From NCBI GenBank assembly GCA_964454015.1, contig CAYVQF010000075.1:1-23015 (forward strand): 23,015 nucleotides of DNA. Reading direction: 5' to 3'. This DNA comes from CAYVQF01 sp964454015. GTDB lineage: Bacteria > Myxococcota_A > Bradymonadia > UBA4248. Shown here piece by piece: positions 1-6,987 of the stretch. Made by a program: the position numbers and the translations under genes. A model generated the notes under the pieces. That model had not been told where the DNA came from. It saw nothing but the letters and a program-made list of their open reading frames with translations, and did not search any database. The number at the start of each line of letters is the position of its first letter. Positions within the stretch are counted from its first letter, which is position 1.

Positions 1-2156
1 CCGTCGTCACCCGCACGGGCTACACCTTCGCCGGCTGGAACACCCAAGCCGACGGTAGCGGCGCCACCATCGAGGACACCACCCCCGTCGCCATCGCCGC
101 GGCCCACACCCTCTTCGCCCAGTGGACGGCCAACACCTACGCCCTCTCCTTCAGCGCCCAAGGCGGCACGCCTGACCCGGCCGTTATCACCGTCACCTTC
201 AACGCCGCCTACGGCACCCTCCCCACGGTCACCCGCACGGGTTACACCTTCACCGGCTGGTTCACCGCGTCTAGTGGCGGGACTTTGGTCACTGAGAGCA
301 CCGTCGTCACCACCGCCGCCAACCACACCCTCCACGCCCAGTGGACGGCCAACACCTACGACCTCTCCTTCAACGCCCAAGGCGGCACACCTGACCCGGC
401 CGTTATCACCGTCACCTTCAACGCCGCCTACGGCACCCTCCCCACGGTCACCCGCACGGGTTACACCTTCGCCGGCTGGTTCACCGCGGCTACCGGCGGA
501 ACGCAGGTGACGGCGAGCACCGTGGTCACCACCGCCGCCAACCACACCCTCCACGCCCAGTGGACGGCCAACATCTACGTTGTCAGCTTCAACTCCCAAG
601 GTGGATCGACCACGCCGGCGAATCAAAACGTCACCTTCGGCGCCGCCTACGGCACCCTCCCCACGGTCACCCGCACGGGCTACACCTTCGCCGGCTGGTT
701 CACCGCGGCGAGCGGCGGAACGCAGGTGACGACGAGCACCGTCGTCACCACCGCCGCCAACCACACTCTCTACGCCCAGTGGACGGCCAACATCTACGTT
801 GTCAGCTTCAACTCCCAAGGCGGATCGACCACGCCGGCGAATCAAAACGTCACCTTCGGCGCCGCCTACGGCACCCTCCCCACGGTCACCCGCACGGGCT
901 ACACCTTCGCCGGCTGGTTCACCGCGGCGAGCGGCGGAACGCAGGTGACGACGAGCACCGTGGTCACCACGGCCGCCAACCACACCCTCCACGCCCAGTG
1001 GACGGCCAACACCTACGTCGTCTCCTTCAACTCCCAAGGCGGATCGACCACGCCGGCGAACCAGAACGTCACCTTCGACGCCGCCTACGGCACCCTGCCA
1101 ACGGTCACCCGCACGGGCTACGCCTTCGCCGGCTGGTTCACCGCGGCGAGCGGCGGAACGCAGGTGACGGCGAGCACCGTGGTCACCACGGCCGCCAATC
1201 ACACTCTCCACGCCCAGTGGCTCGCAGAGCTCTACGCCTTCACCTCCCACACCTTCACCAACTGTGGCCAAAGCGGTCGCACCGGCCCCACCCTGACCCT
1301 GTGCCGCACCGCCTACAGCGCAACCTCTTGGGCCAACACCTACCTCAACATGAGCACCCAAGGCATTCAGCGTTGGACCGTCCCGCGCACCGCCACCTAC
1401 CGCATCGAGGTGTGGGGGGCCGAGGGCGGCGGCATCGGCACGGCCCGCGGCGGCAAGGGCGCGCGGATGCGCGGCGAATTTGCCCTGAATCAGGGTGACG
1501 TCCTCGACATCCTCGTCGGTCAAGCGGGTCTCACCAATGTCTCTGCCGAAGCCGGCGGCGGCGGTGGCTCCTTCGTCGTCCGCAGCGGCACCCCGCTCAT
1601 CGTCGCTGGCGGCGGCGGCTCTCAGGGTGGCTGTGGTGACAACACGGGCACCTACGCCCTCGGCCGCGACGGTGTCACCACCACCTCCGGGACCGCCGGC
1701 TGGGGTGACAACAGCCCCACCGGTGGCGGCGCCGCTGGCAGTGGCGGCTATGGCGGCGGTGCCGTCACCAATTCTTACCCCGGGGGCGCTGGCGGTGGTC
1801 TCTACGGCGACGGCGCTTATGGCGTCCGCAGCTCAGGTACCGGCTGTGGCACTGGCGCAAGCGGCTACTCTGGACTCGATGGCGATGCTGGCCGCACCGC
1901 AGGCGGTCGCGGCGTCAACAACGGCGCCCTCGGCGGACGCGGCTGCTACTACACAACCGGTATCGGCGGCTTTGGCGGCGGCGGCGGCGGCGGCGGCTGC
2001 GGCGGCGCGGGTGGCGGCGGCTACTCCGGCGGCGGCGGCGGCGGCAATGACCGCGGCGGCGGCGGCGGCGGCGGCTCCTACAACAACGGCGCCAACCCCT
2101 CCAACGCGGAAGGCGTGCGCAGCGGCCACGGCGCCGTGACCATCACCCAGCTCTAG
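1..2156 (+). CDS. InlB B-repeat / glycine-rich surface protein, 3' part
   Basis: The frame is open from base 3 and runs off the left edge, so the N-terminus, including any signal peptide, is missing; at least 717 residues are visible. Residues up to about position 1224 of the DNA form 73-residue repeats, each with a core like GYTFAGWFTAASGGTQVT followed by HTLHAQWTANTY. This matches the InlB B-repeat (Listeria-Bacteroides repeat) family, a small beta-grasp-like module in extracellular proteins. A Cys-containing segment follows, then a region with EVWGAEGG, GGGGGSFV and LIVAGGGGS, resembling the glycine-rich domain also found in ALK/LTK receptors, and it ends in a beta-like GHGAVTITQL. Family knowledge suggests a secreted or surface-attached stalk with a glycine-rich tip; the ligand and anchoring are unknown. 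No LPXTG or PEP-CTERM-type sorting signal is visible at the C-terminus. Lone TTG or ATG codons inside the repeats are not credible starts. Confidence 0.85.
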   Translation, partial: VVTRTGYTFAGWNTQADGSGATIEDTTPVAIAAAHTLFAQWTANTYALSFSAQGGTPDPAVITVTFNAAYGTLPTVTRTGYTFTGWFTASSGGTLVTESTVVTTAANHTLHAQWTANTYDLSFNAQGGTPDPAVITVTFNAAYGTLPTVTRTGYTFAGWFTAATGGTQVTASTVVTTAANHTLHAQWTANIYVVSFNSQGGSTTPANQNVTFGAAYGTLPTVTRTGYTFAGWFTAASGGTQVTTSTVVTTAANHTLYAQWTANIYVVSFNSQGGSTTPANQNVTFGAAYGTLPTVTRTGYTFAGWFTAASGGTQVTTSTVVTTAANHTLHAQWTANTYVVSFNSQGGSTTPANQNVTFDAAYGTLPTVTRTGYAFAGWFTAASGGTQVTASTVVTTAANHTLHAQWLAELYAFTSHTFTNCGQSGRTGPTLTLCRTAYSATSWANTYLNMSTQGIQRWTVPRTATYRIEVWGAEGGGIGTARGGKGARMRGEFALNQGDVLDILVGQAGLTNVSAEAGGGGGSFVVRSGTPLIVAGGGGSQGGCGDNTGTYALGRDGVTTTSGTAGWGDNSPTGGGAAGSGGYGGGAVTNSYPGGAGGGLYGDGAYGVRSSGTGCGTGASGYSGLDGDAGRTAGGRGVNNGALGGRGCYYTTGIGGFGGGGGGGGCGGAGGGGYSGGGGGGNDRGGGGGGGSYNNGANPSNAEGVRSGHGAVTITQL
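120..1214 (+). repeat. Five tandem 219-bp repeats (73-aa InlB B-type units)
   Basis: The landmark CAGTGG (codons for Gln-Trp) recurs at 120, 339, 558, 777, 996 and 1215, giving five consecutive periods of exactly 219 bp with no indels. A sixth, more divergent partial unit occupies 1-119. The units starting near 558 and 777 are almost identical at the DNA level, including synonymous positions. The unit starting near 339 closely resembles the one before it in its first half (GTPDPAVITVTFNAAYGTLP). This pattern suggests recent tandem duplication or gene conversion, so copy number probably varies between strains. Confidence 0.95.
1974..2076 (+). repeat. GGC trinucleotide runs encoding polyglycine
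   Basis: Three runs of GGC codons (from 1974, about 2029 and about 2053) encode blocks of seven or eight glycines in the C-terminal domain of the repeat protein. The reverse strand and the +1 frame read as polyalanine, which explains the long alanine-rich shadow frames here. In-frame GGC runs can gain or lose codons by slippage without breaking the frame. They are also hard to sequence, so the exact count deserves caution. Confidence 0.8.
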
Positions 2157-2178
2157 TCAGATCGCGTCCGTACGCAAA

Positions 2179-2215
2179 AGCTCGGGGCCACCTCACCATG
2201 AGGTGGCCCCGAGCT
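2179..2215. terminator. Bidirectional hairpin terminator
   Basis: A perfect 16-bp inverted repeat (arms AGCTCGGGGCCACCTC at 2179-2194 and its complement at 2200-2215) encloses a 5-nt ACCAT loop. It sits between the convergent ends of the glycine-rich protein gene and cmk. Read on the minus strand, the stem runs directly into TTTT, so intrinsic termination is best supported for the cmk operon. On the plus strand the following CATCTCTCC is only weakly T-rich. Confidence 0.8.
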
Positions 2216-2254
2216 CATCTCTCCCTGCAACAGCGACACGGCCGAGCGCAGAAC

Positions 2255-2914
2255 CTAACGCGCCGCCACAATCAGCGCCGCCAACGCATCACAGGCGCCG
2301 GCGAAATCCATCGCCGAGGTGTCCAAGACCACCGCGCCCGGCGCCACCACCAGCGGCGCCGCCGCCCGCTGGGTCTCCGTCGCGTCCCGCTCGGCGATGT
2401 GCGCCATCATCGCCTCCAAGGCGTGCGCCTCGCCGCGACCCGCCAGCTCCACCTGGCGCCGCCGCGCCCGCGCCTCGACACTGGCCGTAAAAAAGACCTT
2501 GAGCGCCGCGTCGGGGAAGACCACCGTCCCAATGTCGCGCCCCTCGACGATGCAGTCCACCTCCTGACCCAAACGCCGTTGCAGATCCAAGAGCGCGGCC
2601 CGCACCTCAGGCAGGGCCGACACCTTGTTCACCGCCTGGGTCACCGCCAAGGTCCGGATCGCCGCGCTCACGTCCTCCCCGTCCAAAAACACCCGCTGGA
2701 CATCGTCACCTGGCGCAAAGGCGATCTCGAGCCCCGCAGCGGCCTGCGCCAGGCGCGGCCCATCCTCCAGGGGCAGCGCACGGCGCATGGCGTGCAAAGC
2801 CACGCAGCGGTAAATGGCGCCCGTGTCCAAGAGGCGCAGGCCCAAGCGCTGCGCCACGGCTCTGCACACCGAACTCTTGCCCGCGCCGCTCGGGCCATCT
2901 ACGGCTACGATCAT
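2255..2914 (-). CDS. cmk: Cytidylate kinase (CMP/dCMP kinase)
   Basis: This 219-residue enzyme phosphorylates CMP and dCMP with ATP in the cytoplasm, supplying CDP for RNA, DNA and lipid precursors. The P-loop GPSGAGKSS is at about residues 7-15, DTGAIYR at 30-36 contributes to CMP binding, and EGRDIGT at 124-130 followed by FPDAALKVFFTAS is a Cmk hallmark. Length is typical of the family. The ATG start is preceded by a near-perfect GGAGGTGA ribosome binding site. It is the last gene of the minus-strand run, 44 nt after hisC, and is followed by a strong hairpin. In related genomes cmk often precedes ispH or rpsA, but here the operon stops. Confidence 0.96.
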   Translation of the reverse strand: MIVAVDGPSGAGKSSVCRAVAQRLGLRLLDTGAIYRCVALHAMRRALPLEDGPRLAQAAAGLEIAFAPGDDVQRVFLDGEDVSAAIRTLAVTQAVNKVSALPEVRAALLDLQRRLGQEVDCIVEGRDIGTVVFPDAALKVFFTASVEARARRRQVELAGRGEAHALEAMMAHIAERDATETQRAAAPLVVAPGAVVLDTSAMDFAGACDALAALIVAAR

Positions 2915-2958
2915 CCTTCACCTCCAACAGCCGCAGGCACGGCCGCGCCGCCTGCGAC

Positions 2959-4053
2959 TCAAAACGCCGCCATGACCCGAGCCAGGGCCGCCAAGAAGGT
3001 CGCGTTCTCGTCTCTGAGACCCACGCTCACCCTGATGTAATCGGGCAGCCCGTAACCGCCCATGGGCCGCACGATCACCCCCTCGCGCAGCAGCGCCTGA
3101 AAGACCTCCTGACCCGAACGCGGCAAGCGCATCAAAATGAAATTCCCCACGCTGTCCATGGCCTCCAGCCCCAGGGCCCGCACCCCCGTGGCCATGGCCT
3201 CTCGCTCCGCTTGGGTGTGCGTGATCACCTTGCGCAAAAATTCCACGTCGTCGAGCGCCGCCACCGCCGCCTTCTGGGCCACCAAGTTGACGTTGAAGGG
3301 ATCCCGCAGGCGGTTGACATAGCCCGCCAACTCCGGCGACATGATGCTGTAGCCCATGCGCAGGCCCGCCAAGCCATAACACTTGGAGAAGGTGCGCAAG
3401 ACCATGAGGTTCGGGTACCTATCGATATAGGTAGTCCCATCGGGATAGTCGTCCCGACCGACGAACTCGAAATAGGCCTCGTCCAGGACCACGAAGACTT
3501 CCGCCGGCACCTTCTCCATGAAGGCCTCGAAGGCCGTCCGCGAGAAGTAGGTCCCCGTCGGATTGTTGGGGTTGATCAAAAACACGAAGCGCGTCTCCGG
3601 GCGAATGGCCGCCGCCATCCCCGCCAGATCGAAGCACAAGCCCGGCGAAGGTACCTCGGTGTAGTCCATCCCCGCGGCAATACACACCAACTTGTACATG
3701 ACAAAGGCGTGCGCCCCCACCACGGCGTGACAGCCAGGCTCATAGAAGGTCCGTACAATGAGATGAATCGCTTCGTTGGAGCCATTGGAGAGGAGCAGAC
3801 GATCCCCAGGCACATTCAAATGGCGCGACAGCCGCGCTTTCAGCAAAAATGCGTCGCCATCGGGATAGAAGTGCACCTCCGCCGCCGCCTGGCGAATCGC
3901 GTCCACCGCCATCGGGCTCGGCCCAAAAGGGTTCTCGTTGCTCGCCAACTTGACGATGTGGCTCAAGCCCATCTCCCGCTGGAGCTCTTCAACGGGCTTG
4001 CCCGGTTGATAGGGAACCAGACTGGCGATATTCGATCCGACCTTGACTTTCAT
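2959..4053 (-). CDS. hisC: Histidinol-phosphate aminotransferase
   Basis: This 364-residue, fold-type I PLP enzyme transfers an amino group from glutamate to imidazole-acetol phosphate in histidine biosynthesis; paralogues can act on aromatic amino acids. Visible motifs are the N-terminal LASNENPFGPSP (residues 37-47), NPNNPTG at 161-167, LDEAYFEF from 190, and the Schiff-base lysine K224 in TFSKCYGLAGLRMGY. YIRVSVG near the C-terminus carries the substrate carboxylate-binding arginine. The ATG follows an AGGAGG site. It lies 28 nt downstream of miaA and upstream of cmk, with no other his genes in view. An aromatic aminotransferase role therefore cannot be excluded. Confidence 0.93.
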   Translation of the reverse strand: MKVKVGSNIASLVPYQPGKPVEELQREMGLSHIVKLASNENPFGPSPMAVDAIRQAAAEVHFYPDGDAFLLKARLSRHLNVPGDRLLLSNGSNEAIHLIVRTFYEPGCHAVVGAHAFVMYKLVCIAAGMDYTEVPSPGLCFDLAGMAAAIRPETRFVFLINPNNPTGTYFSRTAFEAFMEKVPAEVFVVLDEAYFEFVGRDDYPDGTTYIDRYPNLMVLRTFSKCYGLAGLRMGYSIMSPELAGYVNRLRDPFNVNLVAQKAAVAALDDVEFLRKVITHTQAEREAMATGVRALGLEAMDSVGNFILMRLPRSGQEVFQALLREGVIVRPMGGYGLPDYIRVSVGLRDENATFLAALARVMAAF

Positions 4054-4081
4054 GACCCCTCCTGCGTGACCTGACAGCGGC

Positions 4082-5065
4082 CTATGCCATCTCTACCCTT
4101 GGAAGGCCCGAAGAATCAAGCGAACGTCCAGCGAAAAAGCCCCCCATCTTTCGCACAAGCGTGGACAAATGCGCCTCACTCAACGGCATCTGTAGCCAAA
4201 TCACCCCGCTTTCCCGTCTAAACCACGTCATCTGCCTCTTGGCAAAACGACGAGTCTCACGCTGCGCCAGGGCCAGCGCCTCCGCGGCGCTCAGCGCGCC
4301 CTGCAGGTAGGCCGCCGCCTGCCGGTAACCCAAGGCCTTCAGCGGCAAGGCATCCACCGTCAGCCCCAAGGCCAGCATCTGCGCCGTCTCTTCCACCAAG
4401 CCCCCAGACCACATCTCCTCCAAGCGCTGATCGATGCGAGCATAGAGCTCACTCCGCGGGCGCCAACACCCCAGCACCACCCGCCTATAGCGGGTCTCAC
4501 CAAAGCCATGCGCATCCTGACCCTCAGAGAGACACGCCCCCGTCAAGGCGTGCACCTCCAGGGCCCGCTCGATGCGCACCCAGTCCGTCGGCGCGATCCG
4601 GGCCGCAGCCACCGGGTCCTTGCCGGCCAGCTCGGCATAGAGCACCGCCTGCCCCTCGGCCGCGCGCCGCGCCCGCAACTGCGCCCGCAGCGCGTCATCC
4701 CGGCTCGGCGCCGCCAGCAACCCGTGCACCAGCGCCCGGTGGTAGAGCCCCGTCCCGCCCGCCGCCACCACGGGCCGCCCGCGCCCCTGCACCTCGGCGA
4801 TCCAGCCCTGCGCCAGCTCGGCAAAACGCGCCGCGTCCAGCGGCGGCCCCAGGGGGATCAAATCGATGCCGTGAAAAGGCACGCGTTGCTGCTCAGCCGC
4901 ACTCGGCTTGTCCGTCCCCACGGCGAGGTCGCGATAGACCTGCATGGAGTCGACATTGATCACTTCTGCACCGAGCTGCTCGGCCAGCGCCACGGCAAAG
5001 GCCGTCTTACCCGAGGCCGTTGGACCTATCACCTGCACCAACGGCGGGCGCGCGTCTGTCGTCAT
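4082..5065 (-). CDS. miaA: tRNA dimethylallyltransferase
   Basis: This 327-residue enzyme transfers a dimethylallyl group from DMAPP to N6 of A37 in tRNAs reading UNN codons, which stabilises codon-anticodon pairing. Motifs are the P-loop GPTASGKT at residues 14-21, DSMQVYR at 39-45 with the catalytic aspartate, GGTGLY at 103-108, and RQMTWFR at 277-283 near the C-terminus. About 30 residues beyond the usual end (GGFFAGRSLDSSGLPRVEMA) look unstructured. The ATG has GGGAGGAGGAG immediately upstream. The gene is 36 nt from mutL, and a mutL-miaA order is widely conserved in proteobacteria. Confidence 0.96.
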   Translation of the reverse strand: MTTDARPPLVQVIGPTASGKTAFAVALAEQLGAEVINVDSMQVYRDLAVGTDKPSAAEQQRVPFHGIDLIPLGPPLDAARFAELAQGWIAEVQGRGRPVVAAGGTGLYHRALVHGLLAAPSRDDALRAQLRARRAAEGQAVLYAELAGKDPVAAARIAPTDWVRIERALEVHALTGACLSEGQDAHGFGETRYRRVVLGCWRPRSELYARIDQRLEEMWSGGLVEETAQMLALGLTVDALPLKALGYRQAAAYLQGALSAAEALALAQRETRRFAKRQMTWFRRESGVIWLQMPLSEAHLSTLVRKMGGFFAGRSLDSSGLPRVEMA

Positions 5066-5101
5066 CTCCTCCTCCCAAGGCGCCCTGTTGAACCAACGGG
5101 C

Positions 5102-6970
5102 TCACCGCCGGCCAAAGCGCCGCTCGATCTCTTCCAGGCTCAGGCGAAAATACACGGGACGCCCATGCGGGCAGTGGCCGCGAAAATCCACCGCGTCCAT
5201 GTCGCGCAACAGGGCCTGCACCTCTTCCAGCGCCAGATGCTGGCCTGCCCGCACCGATCCGTGGCAAGCCATCCGGCTGAACAGGGCGTGCTTGGCATCG
5301 GCCACGCCCCCACTCCAGCCATGGCTCGACAGCTCATCGAGCACGCTGCGCAGCATGCCCTCGTAGTCGCCACCCACCAAAATGGCCGGGACGGCTTGAA
5401 TCACCCAGGTGTTGCCACCAAAGGCCGATAACTCGAAACCCATCTCCCCCAAGACGCCCTGATGCTCCTCCAGGGTCGCCGCCCGCAGCCCGTCCAGCTC
5501 GACCATCACCGGAAAGAGCAAGCGCTGAATCTCCAAGGCCCTCGCCGCATCGGCCGCCACCAAACGCTCGTAAGTCATCCGCTCGTGGGCCGCGTGCTGA
5601 TCGATGATCACCAGGCCCTGCCCATCTTCGGTCAGCAAATAAGTCTGGGCGATCTGTCCCACGTAGCGCAGGCTGCCAAAGAACGCACCTTCACCACCGC
5701 GCTCTGACGGCGGGACGGCCTCCGCCGCGCTCGGCCCGGCGCGCCACGCACCGTCCTCACCCACATCGCTCCCGCCGCGCACGCCCTCGGCCCGTGGCCA
5801 CAAAGGCAGAGCCTGCGGCACCACGGCTTTACCCTGCCATGGCGTCGCATCCCACAGCCCCGGCCGCATCGGGGCCCTGGGCAGCTCCACCCTGGACCCG
5901 TTAGCTTCTGCGATGGCTGAGGTCGGCGCCACCAGCGGCGTCGGCGTCACCCAAGGGGTCTGGGCCAGGCCCTCGCGCAGCGCCCGGTACACCGTGCGGA
6001 AGACCGCGTCGGTGTTGGCGAAACGCACCTCGATTTTGGTCGGGTGGACGTTCACGTCGACTTTGTGCGCCTCCACCTCCAGCATCAGCAGCACCGCCGG
6101 GCTGCGGCCACGGCTCAAGTCGCGGTAGGCCGCCTGCACCGCCGCCCCCACCGTCCGATCCTGCACGGGCCGGCCGTTGACGAAGAGGTGCAAGCCCGCG
6201 CCGCCTTTGACCTCGAAGGAGGGCTCGCCGAAGTAGCCGCGCACCGCCACCCCGTCGAGGGGCGGCAGCTCGGGCAGCGGGTAGAGCGCGTCGTGGAGGG
6301 GGCGCCCCAGCAGCCCCAGGACCCGCTCCATTTGGTTCTGGTGGGCCACCACTTCGAAGCGCAGCCGCCCCTGGCTCACGAAGCGAAAGTGGACGTCGTA
6401 CCAGGCTAGGGCGATCTTCTCCAAGATAGCGTAAATGCGTCGCATTTCCGCCGCGTCGCCCTTCAGGAACTTCAACCGCGCCGGCGTATTGAAGAAGAGA
6501 TCCCGCACCTCGATCACCGTCCCCGGCGCCGCAGCGACTTCGCGGACCTCGGTGATCTTCCCCCCCTCGACCTCCAGGCGCGTCCCGGCGGCCCCATCCC
6601 GCGGCTGGGTGTGCACACTCACCCGCGCCACCGAAGCGATGGACGCCAGCGCCTCGCCCCGGAAGCCCATGGTCGCAATGCGACTCAGGTCGGCCACCGT
6701 CTCGATCTTGCTCGTCGCGTGGCGCAGCAGGGCGTTCTCTGCGTCCTGGCGCTGCATGCCCCAGCCGTCGTCGCTGACCCGAATCAGCGACTTGCCACCG
6801 TCGAGTACCTCGACCTCGATGCGACGCGCGTCGGCATCGAGGGCGTTCTCTACCAGCTCTTTGACGGCGCTGGCCGGGCGCTCCAGAACCTCACCGGCAG
6901 CGATCTGATTGCAGAGCTCCGGCGGCAGCAGCGCCACCGGTCTATAGCTGCGCGGCGCCCGCCATTTCAC
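5102..6970 (-). CDS. mutL: DNA mismatch repair protein MutL, with endonuclease motif
   Basis: This 622-residue mismatch-repair protein has an N-terminal GHKL ATPase: QIAAGEVLERPAS from residue 22, general base E38 in KELVEN, DDGWGM at 67-72 and GFRGEAL at 102-108. A low-complexity linker of about residues 330-430 leads to the C-terminal dimerisation domain. That domain contains DQHAAHERMTYE from D457, which fits the DQHA(X)2E(X)4E metal-binding motif of MutL homologues with intrinsic nicking activity. The associated ACHGS and CPHGRP motifs are also present. From family knowledge, such bacteria usually lack MutH, with MutL itself nicking the strand. The start is GTG, 17 nt after the ppiD-like stop, behind a G-rich Shine-Dalgarno. 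Confidence 0.96.
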   Translation of the reverse strand: MKWRAPRSYRPVALLPPELCNQIAAGEVLERPASAVKELVENALDADARRIEVEVLDGGKSLIRVSDDGWGMQRQDAENALLRHATSKIETVADLSRIATMGFRGEALASIASVARVSVHTQPRDGAAGTRLEVEGGKITEVREVAAAPGTVIEVRDLFFNTPARLKFLKGDAAEMRRIYAILEKIALAWYDVHFRFVSQGRLRFEVVAHQNQMERVLGLLGRPLHDALYPLPELPPLDGVAVRGYFGEPSFEVKGGAGLHLFVNGRPVQDRTVGAAVQAAYRDLSRGRSPAVLLMLEVEAHKVDVNVHPTKIEVRFANTDAVFRTVYRALREGLAQTPWVTPTPLVAPTSAIAEANGSRVELPRAPMRPGLWDATPWQGKAVVPQALPLWPRAEGVRGGSDVGEDGAWRAGPSAAEAVPPSERGGEGAFFGSLRYVGQIAQTYLLTEDGQGLVIIDQHAAHERMTYERLVAADAARALEIQRLLFPVMVELDGLRAATLEEHQGVLGEMGFELSAFGGNTWVIQAVPAILVGGDYEGMLRSVLDELSSHGWSGGVADAKHALFSRMACHGSVRAGQHLALEEVQALLRDMDAVDFRGHCPHGRPVYFRLSLEEIERRFGRR

Positions 6971-6987
6971 CCCGTCCCCCCACCAGC

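Noticed and set aside
120..1214. Regular direct repeats considered as a CRISPR array
   Set aside because: The period is 219 bp, the repeats are coding and in frame, and there are no short repeats separated by unique spacers.
560..2139. His/Arg-rich and Ala-rich plus-strand frames inside the repeat protein
   Set aside because: They are frame-shifted readings of 219-bp repeats and GGC runs, without ribosome sites or protein-like composition.
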